Shown one piece after another: positions 35,548-39,358 of a stretch of DNA of 39,358 nucleotides. The notes beneath the pieces were generated by a model, which was not told the origin of the DNA, ran no database searches, and saw nothing but the letters and a program-made list of their open reading frames with translations. Source of the stretch: Flavobacteriaceae bacterium TMED179 (GTDB taxonomy: Bacteria > Bacteroidota > Bacteroidia > Flavobacteriales > Flavobacteriaceae). The position numbers were made by a program, and so were the translations under genes. The first letter of the stretch is position 1. Every line of letters starts with the position of its first letter. The stretch covers positions 100,967 to 140,324 of the forward strand of contig NHIC01000006.1 in the NCBI GenBank assembly GCA_002169865.1, written 5' to 3'.

Positions 35548-35862
35548 TTATTCGCTTATTACTTCACCTTTCCATTCAATAATCCCACCAAGTAAATTAT
35601 AACAATTTGAGATTCCTTTTTGTTTTAAAAGCTGACAAGCTTGAGCACTTCTTGCCCCTGAGCGACAATACACATAATAGTTTTTTGATGGGTCTAATGC
35701 GCTTATACCCTCCATAAATTTAACTGGGTTTCTAATATCAAGTAGCTTGGCATCTAATAAATGGCCCTCCGCATACTCCTCATGTGTCCTTACATCTAAA
35801 ATAATGCTGGCTGAGGAGGCTTTTTGTTTTTTTACCCATTGATTTTGAGATAAATTCATCAT
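35548..35862 (-). CDS. Single-domain rhodanese-like sulfurtransferase
   Basis: A 104-residue cytosolic rhodanese. The active-site loop YCRSGARSAQA carries Cys66, which accepts a persulfide sulfur. The opening IILDVRTHEEYAEGHL and the closing GGIIEWKGE are family hallmarks. The physiological sulfur donor and acceptor are not evident. It is upstream of the PspC-like gene, a pairing also seen with PspE-type rhodaneses in the phage-shock context. Confidence 0.92.
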   Translation of the reverse strand: MMNLSQNQWVKKQKASSASIILDVRTHEEYAEGHLLDAKLLDIRNPVKFMEGISALDPSKNYYVYCRSGARSAQACQLLKQKGISNCYNLLGGIIEWKGEVISE

Positions 35863-35934
35863 TCAATTTTATTCTAAAATACAATAGCGTAAATCAATAA
35901 ACAAATCAAAAAAACATATTATGAATATTAATTA

Positions 35935-35942
35935 TATATTTG
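35935..35942 (+). promoter_or_regulatory. Candidate -7 box for marR
   Basis: TATATTTG on the plus strand matches TAnnTTTG and ends 25 bp before the marR ATG. There is no TTG at -33. Confidence 0.4.
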
Positions 35943-35967
35943 TACCTACAACATTTGTGTATATAGT

Positions 35968-36387
35968 ATGTCTAAAAGTTCACAAAACTTAGTAATTGCA
36001 TTAATTAAATACAATTGTAAAGTCAACGAATCTGTATCCAAAGCTTTGAAACCCTTCGGTGTTTCATTCCAACAATTTAATGTTTTGAGAATATTAAGGG
36101 GACAAAAAGGTGTTGCTGCTAATCTCTCTACTGTACATGAAAGAATGGTTAATCGAACTAGTAATACTACCAGGATTGTTGATAAGTTAATCAACAAAAA
36201 TTTTGTGAAAAGAACCGTTTGTAAAGAAAATAGAAGGAAAATAGAATTATTTATAACCAAGGAAGGCCTAAAACTACTTTCTGTAATAGATAGTATTGTT
36301 GAAAATACAGAAGACATAGAAACCCAAAAACTTAACGAAAAAGAGAAGGATAAACTTACTTTTTTACTTAAAAAAATTAATGATTAA
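35968..36387 (+). CDS. MarR-family transcriptional regulator
   Basis: A 139-residue winged-helix regulator. Order: dimerisation helix (KSSQNLVIALIKYNCKVNESVSKALKPFGVS), helix-turn-helix (FNVLRILRGQKGVAANLSTVHERM), recognition helix and wing (NRTSNTTRIVDKLINKNFVKRTVCKENRRKIELFITKEG), C-terminal helices. The yceI gene starts 2 bp after its stop, so the two form an operon. Many MarR proteins repress their own operon, but no clear operator palindrome was found. Confidence 0.92.
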   Translation: MSKSSQNLVIALIKYNCKVNESVSKALKPFGVSFQQFNVLRILRGQKGVAANLSTVHERMVNRTSNTTRIVDKLINKNFVKRTVCKENRRKIELFITKEGLKLLSVIDSIVENTEDIETQKLNEKEKDKLTFLLKKIND

Positions 36388-36389
36388 AG

Positions 36390-36953
36390 ATGAAAATTAG
36401 AAAAGTTCTATTTATGCTTTTGATTTCAATTAGCATGACTTTAAAAAGCCAAGAAAAAAATATTGATATAATTACAAGTAATATTATATGGACTGGAAAA
36501 GAAATTACTACTAAAATCCATTTTGGATCTCTAAAATTCAAAAAAGGAAATATCTCAATTGATAATGGTTTAATAACTGCTGGTGAATTTATTGTGGACA
36601 TGCAAACCCTTGAAAATCATGATTTGAGCGGTGGATCTAAAAGTTATCTTGAAAAGCATTTACGTTCAGATGATTTTTTTTCTGTTGAAAAATATCCGAC
36701 AGCTAGTTTAAAAGTCATTTCTTCAGAAAAAGTTACTCCGGAGAAACTCTCAGTTTTAGGAGAACTTACAATAAAAGGTATAACTAATAATATAAATTTT
36801 GATCTTTTGTTCAAAGAAGAAGGTGCAATTGCAGAACTTATTTTTGATAGGTCCAAATACAACATAAAATTTCGTTCTTCTACGTTTTTCGATGAATTAG
36901 GTGATAAATTAATTTACGATGATATTGAGCTTAAGGTAGATTTAGTATTTTAA
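36390..36953 (+). CDS. YceI-family periplasmic lipid-binding-like protein
   Basis: A 187-residue exported protein of the YceI lipocalin-like family, whose members bind isoprenoid or other lipids in an eight-stranded barrel. The signal peptide is KVLFMLLISISMTLKSQ. Family motifs: SNIIWTGKE, HFGSLKFKKGNISID, GGEFIVDMQTL-like (AGEFIVDMQTLENHDL), FFSVEKYPTASLKV, GELTIKGITNNINF. It is translated right after marR. An isoprenoid-binding role is family knowledge and is not shown here. Confidence 0.93.
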   Translation: MKIRKVLFMLLISISMTLKSQEKNIDIITSNIIWTGKEITTKIHFGSLKFKKGNISIDNGLITAGEFIVDMQTLENHDLSGGSKSYLEKHLRSDDFFSVEKYPTASLKVISSEKVTPEKLSVLGELTIKGITNNINFDLLFKEEGAIAELIFDRSKYNIKFRSSTFFDELGDKLIYDDIELKVDLVF

Positions 36954-37038
36954 CTTACTTTATTAAAACTTTATATTTTAAAATTTTAGCAGACCATTAA
37001 ATTGTTTAAATCTGAGCAAAGAGTTGTAAATTTTATAT

Positions 37039-37046
37039 TATATTTG
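37039..37046 (+). promoter_or_regulatory. Candidate -7 box of the trp operon
   Basis: TATATTTG matches TAnnTTTG and ends 5 bases before the leader-peptide ATG at 37052. If real, transcription would start at or next to that ATG, making the leader mRNA nearly leaderless. No -33 TTG at standard spacing. Confidence 0.35.
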
Positions 37047-37051
37047 AACTT

Positions 37052-37099
37052 ATGAAATTATTAATTACATCTAACAACTGGTGGCATTCGATTCAATAG
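37052..37099 (+). CDS. trpL: trp operon leader peptide with tandem Trp codons
   Basis: A 15-codon ORF, MKLLITSNNWWHSIQ, too short for the track. Two adjacent TGG codons (residues 10-11) precede an intrinsic terminator that ends just before trpE. This is the layout of transcription attenuation: with scarce Trp-tRNA the ribosome stalls at WW and the terminator does not form. Adjacent Trp codons in a random 15-codon ORF at this exact place are very unlikely. The competing antiterminator fold is less clear; CGTGA (37107-37111) can pair with TCACG (37144-37148). Confidence 0.85.
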   Translation: MKLLITSNNWWHSIQ

Positions 37100-37133
37100 A
37101 GATTCGCGTGAAAACAATTGTAATAAAATATCT

Positions 37134-37161
37134 AGGCTTGTCATCACGACAGGCCTTTTTT
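37134..37161 (+). terminator. trp attenuator terminator
   Basis: Arms AGGCTTGTC and GACAGGCCT pair over 9 bp (one G-U) around the loop ATCAC, followed by five T residues. It ends 5 bases before the trpE ATG, so it can act only as a conditional terminator for the operon. It also covers the trpE initiation region. Confidence 0.85.
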
Positions 37162-37166
37162 AATTT

Positions 37167-38576
37167 ATGTCAAAAATAAAAACATTTAGCCTTAAAACTA
37201 AGCATAAGAAAATACTTGCAGATACTATTACACCAGTAAGTGTATATTTAAAATTAAGGGATGTATTTCCACATTCTTTACTTTTAGAGAGCAGTGATTA
37301 TCACGCAAATAAAAATGACTTTTCATATATCTGTTGTAACCCTATTGCTTACATTGAACTTAAAAATAATAAACTCACAACACAATTACCAGATAATAGC
37401 TCAAAAGTGGAAAAAGTTGATTTTCAAATTGATATTCCTGAACGGATCCATCAATTTTCGAAGCATTTTGATAGCGAAAATTCTCCATTTAAATTTTTAA
37501 GTAATGGGATTTTTGGTTATGTAGCACATGATGCCGTAGAGCGTTTCGAAAACATTGAACTTAATAAAAATAAACCGGGACAAGATATTCCAGATTTATA
37601 TTATGCTGTTTATCAAAATATTATTGCCATTAGTCTTTTTAATCATGAAGCTCACCTGTTTTCAAATATATATGACGGCAATCACAATCTTAATGAAATA
37701 GAACTTTTACTCCAAGCCAAAAATAACTGTAATTTTACTTTTGAAAAAGTAGGAGAAAAATCATCTAACCTTAGCGATGAAGAATTCATTGATTTTGTTA
37801 AAAAGGGGAAGGAGCATTGTTATAGGGGTGATGTTTTTCAGCTAGTGCTTTCTAGAAGCTTTTCTCAAGGTTTTAAAGGAGACGAATTTAATGTTTATAG
37901 AACCTTGAGGTCTATCAACCCTTCGCCATATTTGTTTTTCTTTGACTATGGTAATTTTAAAATTTTTGGAAGTTCACCAGAAGCTCAACTTATAGTCCAA
38001 AATGGTAAAGCAGAAATTCACCCAATTGCTGGTACTTTCCGACGTACAGGAAATGATGAAAAAGATGCAAAAGCTGCTGAGGAATTGGCAAAAGATCCAA
38101 AAGAAAATAGTGAACATGTGATGCTTGTCGATTTGGCTAGAAACGATTTAAGTCGCAATGGATCAGAAGTTATCGTTGAAAAAAACAGGGAAATTCAATT
38201 TTACTCACATGTCATCCACTTAGTTTCAAAAGTAAGTTGTAACATGAAGAAATCAACTAAAACGTTCCGTGTAGTAGCAGATACTTTTCCAGCAGGAACA
38301 TTAAGTGGTGCACCTAAACACAAGGCTTTGCAATTAATTGATCGTTATGAAACTACAAAACGTAATTTCTATGGAGGAGCAATAGGTTATATGGATTTTC
38401 ATGGGAATTTCAATCATGCAATAATTATTCGTTCATTTCTAAGCAAGGACCATAAATTACATTACCAAGCAGGAGCAGGAATTATTGCTGATTCAGTTCC
38501 AAAAAATGAATTACAAGAAGTTTATAATAAATTAGGTGCTTTAGATAAAGCCTTAACACTTGCAGAGAGAGTTTAA
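37167..38576 (+). CDS. trpE: Anthranilate synthase component I
   Basis: Makes anthranilate from chorismate, using ammonia from TrpG; first committed step of tryptophan synthesis. The 469 residues carry the N-terminal LLES motif (SLLLESSDY) that marks tryptophan feedback binding and favours TrpE over PabB. Chorismate-binding core: GSSPEAQL, HPIAGTFRRTG, TFPAGTLSGAPKHKA, YGGAIGYMDF. It is the first structural gene after the attenuator and is followed by trpG with a 2-bp gap. Confidence 0.96.
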   Translation: MSKIKTFSLKTKHKKILADTITPVSVYLKLRDVFPHSLLLESSDYHANKNDFSYICCNPIAYIELKNNKLTTQLPDNSSKVEKVDFQIDIPERIHQFSKHFDSENSPFKFLSNGIFGYVAHDAVERFENIELNKNKPGQDIPDLYYAVYQNIIAISLFNHEAHLFSNIYDGNHNLNEIELLLQAKNNCNFTFEKVGEKSSNLSDEEFIDFVKKGKEHCYRGDVFQLVLSRSFSQGFKGDEFNVYRTLRSINPSPYLFFFDYGNFKIFGSSPEAQLIVQNGKAEIHPIAGTFRRTGNDEKDAKAAEELAKDPKENSEHVMLVDLARNDLSRNGSEVIVEKNREIQFYSHVIHLVSKVSCNMKKSTKTFRVVADTFPAGTLSGAPKHKALQLIDRYETTKRNFYGGAIGYMDFHGNFNHAIIIRSFLSKDHKLHYQAGAGIIADSVPKNELQEVYNKLGALDKALTLAERV

Positions 38577-38578
38577 TT

Positions 38579-39142
38579 ATGAAAAAAATATTTGTTATCG
38601 ATAATTATGATTCTTTTACATATAATCTAGTTCATTATCTAGAAGAAATGAATTGTGAGGTTACGGTAAAACGTAATGACAAATTTGACCTTGAGGAGCT
38701 TGATAATTACCCGCTAATATTATTATCTCCTGGCCCCGGAATTCCTGATGAATCGGGTTTATTGAAAACAGCAATTAAACGTTATTCACCGTTTAAGAAA
38801 ATCTTAGGTGTTTGTTTAGGGCAACAAGCCATTGGAGAAGTTTTTGGTGCTAGATTAGTCAACTTAGATAAAGTTTATCATGGTATTGCAACCCCTGTAA
38901 ATGTTATTAAAAAAGATATATTATTTAAAGGTCTCCCTAATGCTTTCAATGTTGGCCGCTATCATTCCTGGGTAGTTGAAACCCCCCTTCCTAAAGAGCT
39001 TATTGCCACCTCAATTGACCAACAAGGACATTTAATGTCACTACGTCACAAAACATATAATGTTTGCGGGGTTCAATTTCATCCAGAATCGATACTAACC
39101 AGTTATGGAAAAAAAATATTAAATAACTGGATAAATAGTTAA
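38579..39142 (+). CDS. trpG: Anthranilate synthase component II (glutamine amidotransferase)
   Basis: Type I glutamine amidotransferase that supplies ammonia to TrpE. The 187 residues have the catalytic triad Cys79 (LGVCLGQQ), His168 and Glu170 (QFHPES), plus the opening IDNYDSFTYNLVHYL and LLSPGPGIP oxyanion region. Such subunits may also serve PabB for folate, but the position inside a trpE-trpG-trpD operon supports a tryptophan role. Confidence 0.96.
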   Translation: MKKIFVIDNYDSFTYNLVHYLEEMNCEVTVKRNDKFDLEELDNYPLILLSPGPGIPDESGLLKTAIKRYSPFKKILGVCLGQQAIGEVFGARLVNLDKVYHGIATPVNVIKKDILFKGLPNAFNVGRYHSWVVETPLPKELIATSIDQQGHLMSLRHKTYNVCGVQFHPESILTSYGKKILNNWINS

Positions 39143-39144
39143 AT

Positions 39145-39358
39145 ATGAAGAATATTCTTAACAAACTCACAAATCATGAAAAACTAAGTAAGGAAGAGTC
39201 CAGACAAATGATTATCAATATTGCGGATGGACAGTATAATTCTTCTCAAATTGCTTCTTTCCTGACTATTTTCATGATGAGAAGTATTAGTTTAAAGGAA
39301 CTCCAAGGTTTTCGCTCTGCTTTGTTAGAATTATGTATTAGGATAAATCTAGATGAAT
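39145..39358 (+). CDS. trpD: Anthranilate phosphoribosyltransferase, N-terminal part
   Basis: The first 71 residues of TrpD, cut by the window end and absent from the ORF track. The ATG is 2 bp after the trpG stop. Sequence MKNILNKLTNHEKLSKEESR, then a helical stretch with QIASFLTIFMMRSISLKELQGF, matches the family's N-terminal α-helical domain that precedes the GTGGD phosphate-binding region (not reached here). It transfers phosphoribose from PRPP to anthranilate. Confidence 0.9.
   Translation, partial: MKNILNKLTNHEKLSKEESRQMIINIADGQYNSSQIASFLTIFMMRSISLKELQGFRSALLELCIRINLDE

Overview
The window looks like a chromosomal segment of a marine, low-GC member of the Flavobacteriia (Bacteroidota). 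The evidence is strong AT bias, Bacteroidota-type promoter boxes (TAnnTTTG), few Shine-Dalgarno sequences, typical families (DUF5916, DUF4369, DUF3467, YceI, GH95 and sulfatase lipoproteins), and a characteristic gene order: rpsU, xerC, hpf, tRNA-Thr-Tyr-Gly-Thr, tuf, tRNA-Trp, secE, nusG, rplKAJL, rpoBC. I cannot name a genus.

Layout, left to right. Positions 1-8185 hold the 3' end of htpG with its terminator, an AlkB-type repair dioxygenase convergent with a secreted S1/P1 nuclease, a DUF5916 outer-membrane protein paired with a DUF4369 lipoprotein, a small helical unknown, an overlapping idi-queD pair, prfC, and a DUF3467 gene. Positions 7871-20721 (minus strand) are the transcription/translation super-operon tuf, trnW, secE, nusG, rplK, rplA, rplJ, rplL, rpoB, rpoC, DUF3467. 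Three RNA hairpins punctuate it: a terminator-like one after tuf, a long one between nusG and rplK, and a 17-bp one between rplL and rpoB.

Positions 20722-30325 are an accessory block: a GT2/GT83 lipid-linked sugar pair, a secreted metallophosphoesterase, a secreted NTF2-like protein, a secreted protein with an apparent internal duplication, an arylsulfatase-type lipoprotein, a GH95 fucosidase lipoprotein and a small membrane-anchored protein. The block lies exactly between tRNA-Thr(GGT) and tuf, which are normally adjacent in Flavobacteriaceae, so it appears to be an insertion that split the ancestral tRNA-tuf unit. Positions 30326-32292 resume the ancestral order with four tRNAs, hpf, xerC and rpsU. 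Positions 32371-35862 hold an acyl-CoA dehydrogenase, a Na+:alanine/glycine symporter, a PspC-type protein and a rhodanese. Positions 35968-36953 carry marR and yceI. The right end is the start of the trp operon (trpE, trpG, partial trpD).

The best regulatory signals are two. A trp attenuator lies before trpE: a 15-residue leader peptide with two adjacent Trp codons, followed by an intrinsic terminator ending just before the trpE start. The bS21 gene (rpsU) has a strong Shine-Dalgarno sequence in a lineage that otherwise lacks them, matching the autoregulation described for Flavobacterium. I saw no CRISPR array, insertion sequence or prophage, and no gene-free stretch over 300 bases. The longest gaps (20722-20989, 24054-24315, 36954-37051) are AT-rich and hold at most promoter-like boxes.
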